Below are positions 25,652 through 33,155 of a DNA stretch of 64,000 nucleotides, piece after piece (the first letter of the stretch is position 1; every line of letters starts with the position of its first letter). Both the position numbers and the translations under genes were made by a program. This stretch comes from an uncultured Treponema sp. (GTDB lineage: Bacteria; Spirochaetota; Spirochaetia; Treponematales; Treponemataceae), in assembly GCA_947165895.1 (NCBI GenBank), contig CAMVCB010000007.1:62001-126000 (forward strand), written 5' to 3'. The notes under the pieces are model-generated. The model saw only the letters and a list, made by a program, of their open reading frames with translations. It had not been told where the DNA came from and did not search any database.

Positions 25652-27181
25652 TTATTTTCCTGTAACTTCCCGCCAGTAAGTTTTTAATAAATCTGCCCAC
25701 CTGTTTCCTGCTGCAAAAGTGGTCCAGCTCCCATAATCATCAATCTGATAAATGTATTTTTTTCCTGATGCATCATTATATATCAGATAATCACAGGTGA
25801 TGGAAATTCCCCAGGGGCATTTACCGTCACTTATTTTCAAAAAACTTGAATTTTCATTGTCTGAGCCGTAGGAAGAATTTCCGCTGTAATACCAGGAATT
25901 TTCTTTTCCTCCAGCCCAGCCGTAAGCTATAAGTCCGCCGTTTTTGAAATCATCATATAAATTTCTTGCCGCATTTGTAACGTCTTCAGAAGCGCCTTCT
26001 GTTTTATAGCCCAGCATGTAGGCCAGCAGTCCTAAATCCTGGGTGTAGAAATATTTTGTTTCATAGGAAAATCCGTAAAAATTGTCAGCTGTATTTTTCT
26101 TAAGTTTTCCAATGCGGTTTTGTCTGTAAAAGCTTTTCATGCTGTCAGTATCAGCCAGAATCGCAGCTGCAAGCTGGCTTGTGTGATTTTTAATATTTAA
26201 AAGCGTTGATTTTTTTGAGCAGTCAATCAGAGTAAGGGAAAATTCCGTACAGGCAGAATCATTATCCTTTATCTGGAGCTTTTTTAGATTTTCATTTTCA
26301 ACAGTCTCTTTGTTGTAATCAATTAATTTTTTTCCTATATCAGGAATGCTGCTGGTAGAGGCGGCATAAGAAATGATTTTATCGTAATTATATGAACAGG
26401 TTCTGGTAATATTTGGAGAAGCTATTATGTAATCTGCTATATCCTGAAGCCCGAAGATTAATTCAATTGCCCCTTCGTTGCAGACATCTTCAACAAGCAG
26501 ATCTACTTTACCAAAAGTCCAGGAAATGGCGTTTGCTATATCGTTATTTGAAAGGTAGCGTTTTGTACCTGTTGTTTCATCCCAGCACAAGGCCCTGTTG
26601 GAAATTGAAGTAAATGACTCAATATATGGTCCGCCGCCATGATTTTGAATAATAAAGATTGTTTTGTCTGCCTTGTAATTAGCTTTTGACCATCGCAGAA
26701 AATTGTGAAGGGTATTACCCGCAGACATATCAATTTCCTGACTTCCTGTTCCAGTTCCGTTATAAATCCACTTTTCAGTCTTAGAGTGATCTATTGTGGC
26801 AGCTGCAAGGGCGGGCAGGTTTGCGTTTTTCAGTTCAGCAGCAGAGTAGCCTCCTAAAGTAAGAAGATAGGATTTTCCGTCCTTCTGGTATTTATTTGCA
26901 TACTGGCTGTTACCGTCTATAAGGGCAAGCACAGTAATTTTAAAATCAGAGGAGAGATTTGACAAAGCTTTCTGGGCATTAATAAGATTTTCCCAGGCGT
27001 AGTCATGTAAATTATTATCTCCGTCCAGATACATCATAAAAAGGATATCTGTATGTTCAGAAAGAGTTGAGGAAAGGCCTGCCTGTTTCGAGGCAGATGA
27101 AGATGTGTCTCCTGGAGTCCAGGAACAGGAAGAGAGGAGTATATAGCTTTGTAATGTTAATAATAGAAAAAAGCTTTTCAT
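25652..27181 (-). CDS. Clostripain-family (C11) cysteine peptidase lipoprotein, copy 1
   Basis: 509 residues. Signal with lipobox cysteine at 19 (LLSSC), a serine-rich linker, then the C11 domain: ILFMMYLDGDNNL, catalytic His181 (QNHGGGPY) and Cys234 (LVEDVCNEG). It matches copy 2 through the C-terminal GWAGG...SWYYSG and GKCPWGISITCD blocks. It is the first gene of the operon, with CAGGAG four bases before the ATG. Its leader holds a terminator-like hairpin, so expression may be attenuated. Confidence 0.85.
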   Translation of the reverse strand: MKSFFLLLTLQSYILLSSCSWTPGDTSSSASKQAGLSSTLSEHTDILFMMYLDGDNNLHDYAWENLINAQKALSNLSSDFKITVLALIDGNSQYANKYQKDGKSYLLTLGGYSAAELKNANLPALAAATIDHSKTEKWIYNGTGTGSQEIDMSAGNTLHNFLRWSKANYKADKTIFIIQNHGGGPYIESFTSISNRALCWDETTGTKRYLSNNDIANAISWTFGKVDLLVEDVCNEGAIELIFGLQDIADYIIASPNITRTCSYNYDKIISYAASTSSIPDIGKKLIDYNKETVENENLKKLQIKDNDSACTEFSLTLIDCSKKSTLLNIKNHTSQLAAAILADTDSMKSFYRQNRIGKLKKNTADNFYGFSYETKYFYTQDLGLLAYMLGYKTEGASEDVTNAARNLYDDFKNGGLIAYGWAGGKENSWYYSGNSSYGSDNENSSFLKISDGKCPWGISITCDYLIYNDASGKKYIYQIDDYGSWTTFAAGNRWADLLKTYWREVTGK

Positions 27182-27243
27182 AAAACTCCTGTCAGGTGAC
27201 TTTCATTTTACAGGCAGTTCACCAAAACAACAAATAAAAAAAA

Positions 27244-27279
27244 GCGGGAAAGTGACCGAAAAATCAACCATTTTCCCGC
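27244..27279 (-). terminator. Terminator-like hairpin in the leader of the C11-hyd operon
   Basis: GCGGGAAA and TTTCCCGC form a perfect 8-bp stem, and on the minus strand the stem is followed by about eight T. It lies about 60 bp upstream of the first C11 gene and downstream of a good minus-strand promoter (TTGACT as 27380-27385, 17-bp spacer, GATAAT as 27357-27362). It could be an attenuator or a block on antisense transcription. Confidence 0.5.
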
Positions 27280-27356
27280 AAAAAAAAAGGGAGGTAAAAA
27301 ATTATGATATCCTAAAGTATATAAATGATTGTTATATAACAATAGTGTTAAAAATT

Positions 27357-27385
27357 ATTATCAGAGAGGATTATCAAAAAGTCAA
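27357..27385 (-). promoter_or_regulatory. Predicted promoter of the C11-hydGFE operon
   Basis: On the minus strand, TTGACT, 17 bp, GATAAT. It gives a leader of roughly 165 nt that includes a TTGTTATATAACAA palindrome and the terminator-like hairpin. Confidence 0.45.
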
Positions 27386-27408
27386 AGAAAAAATAAAAAA
27401 ATAATAGC

Positions 27409-27438
27409 TTGACAAAACTAAATTGCATACAATATAAT
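27409..27438 (+). promoter_or_regulatory. Peroxidase operon promoter with OhrR-like operator
   Basis: Perfect TTGACA at 27409-27414, 18-bp spacer, TATAAT at 27433-27438. Between them lies ATTGCATACAAT (27422-27433), a dyad that differs at one base from the ATTGTATACAAT core of the Bacillus subtilis OhrR operator as I remember it. The operon's last gene encodes an OhrR, so autorepression fits. Confidence 0.7.
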
Positions 27439-27510
27439 CTAATCAGATTGAGGTTCCGGGATATACTACTAGTTCAAAGTAAACGCTATGGCGGAATACA
27501 GGAGATTAAA

Positions 27511-28050
27511 ATGGGAATTTACGATTTTAAGGTAATGGACAGAAAGGGAAACGAAGTTTCTATGGAATCTTTCAAAGGAAAAGTTCTTTTGATTGTAAAT
27601 ACAGCTACAGGCTGTGGTTTTACTCCTCAGTATAAGGGGCTTGAAGAGCTTTATCAGAATTATCATGATAAGGGACTCGAAATTCTTGATTTTCCCTGTG
27701 ATCAGTTCGGTCATCAGGCTCCGGGAGATGATGATGAAATCCACGAATTCTGTACTATGAAATATCATACAACTTTTGATCAGTTCAAAAAGATTGAAGT
27801 TAATGGAGAAAATGCAATCCCCTTGTACACATATCTTAAGAGTCAGAAGGGTTTTGAAGGATTTAAAGGAGCTAAAGGTCTGATTATGAAGGCCGTTGTT
27901 TCAAAAATCGATCCTGACTATAAAAACAACAGCGACATCAAATGGAATTTTACAAAATTCCTTGTTAGTCGTGATGGAAATGTTCTTGAGCGCTTTGAAT
28001 CAACTGTAGAACCAGAAAAGATTGAAAAGTGTATTGAAGGTATTTTATAA
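27511..28050 (+). CDS. Glutathione-peroxidase-family thiol peroxidase
   Basis: 179 residues, the full Gpx/thioredoxin-like fold. The peroxidatic residue is Cys35 in TATGCGFT, so it is not a selenocysteine form. The conserved Gln (FPCDQFGHQ) and the WNFTKFLV block near the C-terminus complete the active site. Bacterial Cys-Gpx enzymes usually reduce peroxides with thioredoxin. A CAGGAG site sets the start at MGIYDF. The neighbouring flavin reductase is a plausible electron donor. Confidence 0.93.
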   Translation: MGIYDFKVMDRKGNEVSMESFKGKVLLIVNTATGCGFTPQYKGLEELYQNYHDKGLEILDFPCDQFGHQAPGDDDEIHEFCTMKYHTTFDQFKKIEVNGENAIPLYTYLKSQKGFEGFKGAKGLIMKAVVSKIDPDYKNNSDIKWNFTKFLVSRDGNVLERFESTVEPEKIEKCIEGIL

Positions 28051-28070
28051 TAGAAGTAAGTGAGGTAGTC

Positions 28071-28976
28071 ATGTTTGATGTTATTGTGCTTGGAGCCGGA
28101 CCTGCCGGAATTTCCAGCGCCCTCTATGTAAAAAGAGCAAATCTCAACGTTCTCGTTCTTTATCATGGTGAAAGCCAGCTGGAAAAAGCTCATCAGATTG
28201 ATAATTATTACGGATTTGAAAAGGGAATTTCTGGAAAAGATTTATATAATACAGGAATTGCCCAGGCAAAGAATCTTGGAATTGAAGTTATTGACGCCGA
28301 GGTTACTAATGTGCAGATGGCATCAGAAAATTCATACACAATAACATCAACAGAAGGCGAATATGAATGCCATGCCCTTATAATTGCAACCGGCAACAAA
28401 AAGCTGCGTCCTAATCTTAAAGGTCTTGTTGATTTTGAAGGAAAAGGCGTTAGTTATTGTGCAGTTTGTGATGGTTTCTTCTATAGAAAAAAGAAGGTTT
28501 GCGTTCTTGGAAGCAAGCTTTATGCCCTTGAAGAAGCAATGCACCTTGCCAATATGGCAGAAAGCGTAACAATTTTGACTAACGGTGCTGATGATAAGGA
28601 GATTTTAGCTCTGCTTGCCGAAGAAAAGGCAAAGGGTGGAAGTGCAGAAAAAATCACCGTGAAGGCCGGAAAGCTTTCGGAAGTTATGGGCCAGGACCGC
28701 GTACAGAAGGTTTCTTTTGAGGACGGCTCTGAGCTTGAGACTGACGGATTTTTCGTCGCACTTGGCAGCGCAGGCGGCGCCGATTTTGCCAAAAAGCTTG
28801 GTCTTAATCTGGAAGGTGACAGCATCAAAACTGATGAAAAAATGGCAACAAATGCAAAGGGAATTTATTCATGCGGCAATGTAAACGGCGGCCTTTTACA
28901 GATTTGCAAGGCGGTTTATGAAGGCGGAGTTGCAGGACTCAGCGCTGTTGAATATGTCCGGGGGCTAAAAAAATGA
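28071..28976 (+). CDS. Thioredoxin-reductase-like flavoprotein without NADPH motifs
   Basis: 301 residues with the TrxR layout: FAD motif GAGPAG (8-13), redox pair Cys130/Cys133 (YCAVCDG) and a C-terminal FAD motif GIYSCGNVNGG. The second nucleotide site looks altered. Where TrxR has GGGDSA and HRRxxxR, this protein has CVLGSKLYALEEA and no arginine pair. That resembles ferredoxin-dependent or otherwise divergent flavin thioredoxin reductases of anaerobes, so the electron donor may not be NADPH. The preceding gene ends 20 bp upstream, and ohrR overlaps the 3' end by 4 bp. Confidence 0.85.
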   Translation: MFDVIVLGAGPAGISSALYVKRANLNVLVLYHGESQLEKAHQIDNYYGFEKGISGKDLYNTGIAQAKNLGIEVIDAEVTNVQMASENSYTITSTEGEYECHALIIATGNKKLRPNLKGLVDFEGKGVSYCAVCDGFFYRKKKVCVLGSKLYALEEAMHLANMAESVTILTNGADDKEILALLAEEKAKGGSAEKITVKAGKLSEVMGQDRVQKVSFEDGSELETDGFFVALGSAGGADFAKKLGLNLEGDSIKTDEKMATNAKGIYSCGNVNGGLLQICKAVYEGGVAGLSAVEYVRGLKK

Positions 28977-29395
28977 ATTACGACTGTCTGCTTTTAAAAA
29001 ATCAACTTTGTTTTCCATTATATGCGGCTTCCCGCGAGATTTTAAGACGATATACTCCTTTTTTAAAGGAACTGGATCTTACTTATACCCAGTACATCGT
29101 CATGATGGTTTTGTGGGAAGAAAAGAAGCTGAATGTAGGAGACCTTGGAAAAAAGCTCTTTCTGGATACGGGAACTCTTTCTCCGCTTTTGAAGGCAATG
29201 GAAAAGAAAAATCTGTTGCGAAGAACAAGAGATTCGGTTGATGAGCGTATTGTAAGGATTGAAATTACAGCGGAAGGGGAGGCTTTAAGAGAAAAGGCTG
29301 TTTCTATCCCTGCTGAAATGGGAAAATGTATGACTCTTTCGGAAGATGAGGCAAAAAGCCTCTATTCAATCTTGTATAAAATCCTTGGTGCCTAG
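28973..29395 (+). CDS. ohrR: OhrR-type MarR-family organic-peroxide sensor
   Basis: 140 residues. The N-terminus LLLKNQLCFPLYAASRE carries Cys13, the position of the reactive cysteine of OhrR. The winged helix-turn-helix follows (VGDLGKKLFLDTGTLSPLLKAME), then the wing RRTRDSVDERIVRI with the usual DER. Oxidation of the cysteine releases DNA and induces the operon. It ends the three-gene unit whose promoter holds an OhrR-like dyad. Confidence 0.92.
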   Translation: MNYDCLLLKNQLCFPLYAASREILRRYTPFLKELDLTYTQYIVMMVLWEEKKLNVGDLGKKLFLDTGTLSPLLKAMEKKNLLRRTRDSVDERIVRIEITAEGEALREKAVSIPAEMGKCMTLSEDEAKSLYSILYKILGA

Positions 29396-29410
29396 CTGAT
29401 TTACAATTTC

Positions 29411-29438
29411 TTGAGAATATAAAATTCTATGATAAAAT
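29411..29438 (+). promoter_or_regulatory. Promoter and leaderless start of the PPK2 gene
   Basis: TTGAGA at 29411-29416, 16-bp spacer, TAAAAT at 29433-29438, then 7 nt to the ATG. No Shine-Dalgarno. Confidence 0.55.
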
Positions 29439-29445
29439 ATTTATC

Positions 29446-30318
29446 ATGGATATTAAGATTGAAAATTATCGTGTTGATGGCTCAAAGGAATTTAAAATAA
29501 AAAAAACTCCTACTGATTCAAACGGTCTTGAAGATAAAAAGGCTGAATTAGTCGAAAAAACTCATAAAAATTCTGAAAAAATTGCAGAACTGCAGAGTGC
29601 CCTTTATGCCGAGCATAATGAAGCTGTTTTGATTTGTTTTCAGGCTCTGGATGCTGGTGGAAAGGATTCTACAATTTCCCACGTTCTGACGGGCGTAAAT
29701 CCCCTTGGAATTGATGTTTTCAGTTACAAGGGGCCAAGTGCCGAAGAAGCAAGTCATGACTTTTTGTGGCGATATCATAAAAATCTTCCTGTGAAAGGAA
29801 AGATTGCCGTATTTAACCGTTCTTATTATGAAGAAGTTCTAGTAGTAAAGGTTCATGAGTTTTTTAAGGATTATGATTTGCCGGACCGCCTTAAAAAAGT
29901 TGATTATATTGAACAGAAATATTCAGATATTAAAGGCTTTGAAAAATATCTTAATGCAAACTCAATCCGGGTAATTAAATTTTTCCTGAACTTATCAAAA
30001 AATGAACAGAAAAAACGCTTTCTGGACAGAATTAACCGCCCTGAGAAAAACTGGAAATTCAGTGAAAATGATATTAAGGAAAGGCAGTTTTTTGATAAAT
30101 ATCAGGAAGCTTTTGAGGCTGCAATCAACAATACCTCAACAAAGGCCTGTCCATGGTATGTAATTCCCGCTGATCAGAAATGGTTTGCCCGCTATCTTGT
30201 TTCTGAAATAATTTTAAGTGTGATGAAAGATATAAATCCTAAATTCCCGGAAATTACAAAAGAGCAGAAGGATAATCTGGCTAACTGTAAAAGCATGCTT
30301 GAAAAAGAGGATGAGTAA
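29446..30318 (+). CDS. Polyphosphate kinase 2 family (polyphosphate:nucleotide phosphotransferase)
   Basis: 290 residues, one PPK2 domain with P-loop-like QALDAGGKDST near 66-76 and the Walker B/lid region VFNRSYYEEV, DRINRPEKNWKFSENDIKER and PWYVIPADQKWFARY. PPK2 enzymes phosphorylate nucleotides with polyphosphate, class III accepting both mono- and diphosphates. The class cannot be fixed by eye. It is a single-gene transcription unit. Confidence 0.92.
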   Translation: MDIKIENYRVDGSKEFKIKKTPTDSNGLEDKKAELVEKTHKNSEKIAELQSALYAEHNEAVLICFQALDAGGKDSTISHVLTGVNPLGIDVFSYKGPSAEEASHDFLWRYHKNLPVKGKIAVFNRSYYEEVLVVKVHEFFKDYDLPDRLKKVDYIEQKYSDIKGFEKYLNANSIRVIKFFLNLSKNEQKKRFLDRINRPEKNWKFSENDIKERQFFDKYQEAFEAAINNTSTKACPWYVIPADQKWFARYLVSEIILSVMKDINPKFPEITKEQKDNLANCKSMLEKEDE

Positions 30319-30359
30319 CTTATCTACGGATAAATTTTCACCAAATTTAATAATACCTA

Positions 30360-30389
30360 TTGACTAAGTAGGTAATAATTTTATATAAA
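30360..30389 (+). promoter_or_regulatory. metQ promoter region
   Basis: TTGACT at 30360-30365 and TATAAA at 30384-30389 (18-bp spacer), or TATATA with 16 bp. The -35 lies inside the dyad ACCTA-N9-TAGGT, a possible repressor site. No SAM (S-box) riboswitch motif is present in the leader. Confidence 0.45.
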
Positions 30390-30405
30390 GTGTTATACAA
30401 AAAAA

Positions 30406-30425
30406 GTTCAGCTTAGCTGCTGAAC
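30406..30425 (+). promoter_or_regulatory. Hairpin abutting the metQ ribosome site
   Basis: GTTCAGC, a 6-nt loop, then GCTGAAC form a perfect 7-bp stem whose 3' arm directly touches the GGAGGAG ribosome site. It may protect the mRNA 5' end or tune translation. No T-run follows, so it is not a terminator. Confidence 0.45.
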
Positions 30426-30438
30426 GGAGGAGAATGCT

Positions 30439-31290
30439 ATGAAAAAAATTACTAAAATTCTTGCAGTTGCACTTTTTGCTTCTGCTATTGCCGCACCTCT
30501 CTGTGCAAAGGCAAAAAAAAGCGTAAAAATCGCTATTCCTAATGACACTACAAATGAAGCAAGAGCCCTGCTTCTTCTTCAGGACAAAGGATACATTAAG
30601 CTTAAGGATGGAGCCGGAATCACAGCTACTCCTCTTGATATTAAGGAAAATCCTTACAATATTAAATTCCAGGAGGTTGAGGCTGCTCAGATTCCTAGTG
30701 TTCGCCGTGACGTTGATTTTGCAATCATCAATGCAAACTACGCTCTGGGTGCAAAGCTTAATCCTTCAAAAGATGCTCTTCTTGTAGAAGGATCTTCATC
30801 AGCTTATGTAAATATCATCACAGTAAAGAAAGGAAATGAAAATAAACCTGAAACCAAAGCGCTTATTGCTGCCGTTCAGAGTGCAAAAGTAAAGGATTAC
30901 ATCAATAAAACTTACGCAGGTGCTGTAATTTCTGTAGTTGAAAACCCAACTGACGGATACGATTCTTCAGTTGATTATGCTTCCCTCAAAGGAAAGTCAA
31001 TTTCTATTGCCGCAACACCAACTCCACACTGTGAAATTCTTGCCATTGCAAAAGAAATTCTTGCCGCTAAAGGCGTTAATCTTAAGATTCTTGAATTCAC
31101 AGATTATGTTCAGCCAAACAATGTTGTAGAAAGCGGTGAAGTTGATGCTAACTTCTTCCAGCACGTTCCTTATCTTGATGACTTCAACAAAGAAAACAAG
31201 ACACACCTTGTTTCTGCCGCAGGAATCCACGTAGAACCATTCGGACTTTATCCTGGAAAACAGAAGAGCCTTGACGTTCTTACAAAGTAA
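30439..31290 (+). CDS. metQ: Methionine-binding protein MetQ/NlpA family, circularly permuted
   Basis: 283 residues. Signal peptide 1-24 (SPase I type, ...LCAKA), then the two MetQ halves in swapped order. Residues 29-172 match the usual second half: IAIPNDTTNEARALLLLQ, IKLKDGAG, NPYNIKFQEVEAAQIP, INANYAL, NPSKDALLVE, AYVNIITV. Residues 186-280 match the usual first half: ISIAATPTPHCEILAIAKE, FTDYVQPNNVVESGEVDANF, FQHVPYLDDFNKE, HVEPFGLYPGKQKSLD. In normal MetQ the KSLDEL segment leads straight into VAVPNDPTN; here it is the C-terminus. The break lies at the lobe hinge, so a functional binding protein is plausible. A terminator separates it from metN. Confidence 0.88.
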   Translation: MKKITKILAVALFASAIAAPLCAKAKKSVKIAIPNDTTNEARALLLLQDKGYIKLKDGAGITATPLDIKENPYNIKFQEVEAAQIPSVRRDVDFAIINANYALGAKLNPSKDALLVEGSSSAYVNIITVKKGNENKPETKALIAAVQSAKVKDYINKTYAGAVISVVENPTDGYDSSVDYASLKGKSISIAATPTPHCEILAIAKEILAAKGVNLKILEFTDYVQPNNVVESGEVDANFFQHVPYLDDFNKENKTHLVSAAGIHVEPFGLYPGKQKSLDVLTK

Positions 31291-31340
31291 GATGATTTTG
31301 TGCCAGGTCCAGAAATGACAGGACTTGTATAAATGCAGAA

Positions 31341-31367
31341 AATGGCAGCCATAACCCGGCTGCCATT
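31341..31367 (+). terminator. Terminator after metQ
   Basis: AATGGCAGCC and GGCTGCCATT make a perfect 10-bp stem with a 7-nt loop, followed by a T-rich tract. It should partly uncouple metQ from metNI, giving an excess of binding protein. Confidence 0.85.
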
Positions 31368-31385
31368 TTTATTTATATTTAATTT

Positions 31386-31394
31386 TGCTATAAT
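31386..31394 (+). promoter_or_regulatory. Extended -10 of metN, leaderless start
   Basis: TGC followed by TATAAT (31389-31394), then 6 nt to the ATG and no Shine-Dalgarno. A poor -35 fits an extended -10 promoter. Confidence 0.55.
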
Positions 31395-31400
31395 TAAAAT

Positions 31401-32399
31401 ATGATTGAAATTCAGAATCTTTCAAAAAATTTTGATACTTCTTACGGCTCTGTTGCTGCACTGAAAAATGTATCTATTACAATTAATGATGGTGATATTT
31501 TTGGAATCATCGGTATGAGTGGGGCTGGAAAAAGTACGCTTGTACGAACAATCAATATGCTGGAACGCCCTTCTGACGGTAAGGTTATTATTGACGGAGT
31601 GGATATTGGTAGTCTTTCGGATAAGGAACTCAGAAAAATCCGCCGCAATACTACAATGATTTTTCAGGGCTTTAATCTTCTTATGCAGAGAAACTGCCTT
31701 AAAAACATCTGCTTTCCTCTTGAGCTGGCGGGGGTTCCAAAGGCGGAAGCAAAAAAACGTGCCCTTGAACTTCTTGATATGGTAGGGCTCGCAGATAAGG
31801 CAAAGGTTTATCCGGCCCAGCTTTCCGGTGGTCAGCAGCAGAGAATTGCTATTGCCCGGGCCCTTGCCACAAATCCGAAGGTGCTTCTATGTGATGAAGC
31901 AACAAGCGCCCTGGATCCTAATACAACAAATTCAATCCTTGAGCTTATCCGCGACATCAACAAGCGTCTTGGAATTACTGTAATCATCATTACCCACCAG
32001 ATGAGCGTTGTTGAAAGCGTATGTAACAAGGTTGCAATTCTTGAAAACGGAGTTGTAGTTGAGCAGGGCATTGTAGAAGATATTTTCAGCAGACCAAAAT
32101 CACAGGCTGCAAAAAATCTTGTTTTCCCGGAACTTCAGGAAGAAAGCGGCGGTATTTCGGACGCTCAGAAAAATGTAATCCGGGTTGTTTTCAACGGTGC
32201 TGTTGCTGCCAATCAGCCTATGGTTGCGGCTCTTGCCCTTGAAAAAAATATTAAGGCAAATATCTGCTGGGCTTCTACAAAAAGCATTGGCGAAAAGGCC
32301 TATGGTTCCATGATTCTTGGTTTTGCATCTAAGGAAGAAATGCGGATTGCAACAGATTATCTTTCTGAAACCCAGAATGTAATTGTAAACGAGATTTAA
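31401..32399 (+). CDS. metN: Methionine ABC transporter ATP-binding protein
   Basis: 332 residues. ABC ATPase with Walker A GMSGAGKST, Q-loop FQGFNLL, signature LSGGQQQR, Walker B LLCDEATSALD and switch His ITHQM. The last 80 residues form a NIL domain, the methionine-sensing regulatory module of MetN. It powers uptake of methionine delivered by MetQ. The following metI gene begins within 13 bp. Confidence 0.94.
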   Translation: MIEIQNLSKNFDTSYGSVAALKNVSITINDGDIFGIIGMSGAGKSTLVRTINMLERPSDGKVIIDGVDIGSLSDKELRKIRRNTTMIFQGFNLLMQRNCLKNICFPLELAGVPKAEAKKRALELLDMVGLADKAKVYPAQLSGGQQQRIAIARALATNPKVLLCDEATSALDPNTTNSILELIRDINKRLGITVIIITHQMSVVESVCNKVAILENGVVVEQGIVEDIFSRPKSQAAKNLVFPELQEESGGISDAQKNVIRVVFNGAVAANQPMVAALALEKNIKANICWASTKSIGEKAYGSMILGFASKEEMRIATDYLSETQNVIVNEI

Positions 32400-32411
32400 G
32401 GAGTGGCATTT

Positions 32412-33116
32412 ATGTTTAGTGATGTATTTTCAGCAGAGGCACTTGAAGACGCCTGGAATATTATCCGCTCTCAGTTTTTGCTTTCAACCTGGCAGACTGT
32501 TTATGTAACAATTCTTTCAACTCTTTTTGCCTTTATTATCGGCCTTCCACTTGGAGTTCTTCTTGTTACTGGTGAAGAAAAGGGAATTAAACCTCTTCCA
32601 AAGGGATTCATGCAATTTTTGAATGTTTTAATTAACATTCTCCGCTCAATTCCTTTCCTCATTCTTATGATTCTTGTTTTTCCTCTTACACGTCTGCTGG
32701 TAGGAACTACTGTTGGAACTGTGGCAACAATTCCGCCTCTTGTAATTGCGGCCTTTCCTTTTGTTGCCCGTCTTGTTGAATCAAGCCTGCGCGAGGTAAA
32801 TCCTAATACAATCGAAATGGCACAGAGCCTTGGCGCTTCTCCTTTTCAGATTGTCGTAAAGGTTCTTATCCCGGAAAGCGTCCCTTCTTTGATTTCAAAT
32901 ATGACAATCGCCATTACAACTGTATTGGGATATACCGCAATGAGCGGTATCATCGGTGGCGGCGGACTTGGAAAAATTGCCATCAACTACGGTTATTACC
33001 GTTATAAGACACTTGTAATGATTCTTGCGGTTATCCTGCTTATCATTCTTGTGCAGGTGCTCCAGAGTATCGGAACAAAATCTGCAATCAAGAGCAATAA
33101 GATTTTGAAAAAATAA
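32412..33116 (+). CDS. metI: Methionine ABC transporter permease
   Basis: 234 residues with five to six membrane segments and the EAA loop (SSLREVNPNTIEMAQSLGASPFQI). The C-terminal GYTAMSGIIGGGGLGKIAINYG block is typical of MetI. I use the ATG with AAGGAG 8 nt upstream. A GTG nine bases earlier is in frame but overlaps the ribosome site. Confidence 0.92.
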   Translation: MFSDVFSAEALEDAWNIIRSQFLLSTWQTVYVTILSTLFAFIIGLPLGVLLVTGEEKGIKPLPKGFMQFLNVLINILRSIPFLILMILVFPLTRLLVGTTVGTVATIPPLVIAAFPFVARLVESSLREVNPNTIEMAQSLGASPFQIVVKVLIPESVPSLISNMTIAITTVLGYTAMSGIIGGGGLGKIAINYGYYRYKTLVMILAVILLIILVQVLQSIGTKSAIKSNKILKK

Positions 33117-33127
33117 ATCAGCCTGCC

Positions 33128-33148
33128 GGGGGAGGATAAAGCTCCTCC
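33128..33148. terminator. Bidirectional terminator between metI and GH42
   Basis: GGGGGAG pairs with CTCCTCC (one G-T wobble), loop of 7. The minus strand is followed by a long T-rich run inside the end of metI, and the plus strand by CTTTTAC. It serves both convergent genes. Confidence 0.6.
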
Positions 33149-33155
33149 AGTGCTT

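Noticed and set aside
27281..27320. Short plus-strand gene after GGGAGG
   Set aside because: The ATG at 27304 is followed by a stop after three codons.
30319..30438. SAM (S-box) riboswitch ahead of metQ
   Set aside because: The leader is short and lacks the conserved S-box core; only a small hairpin is present.
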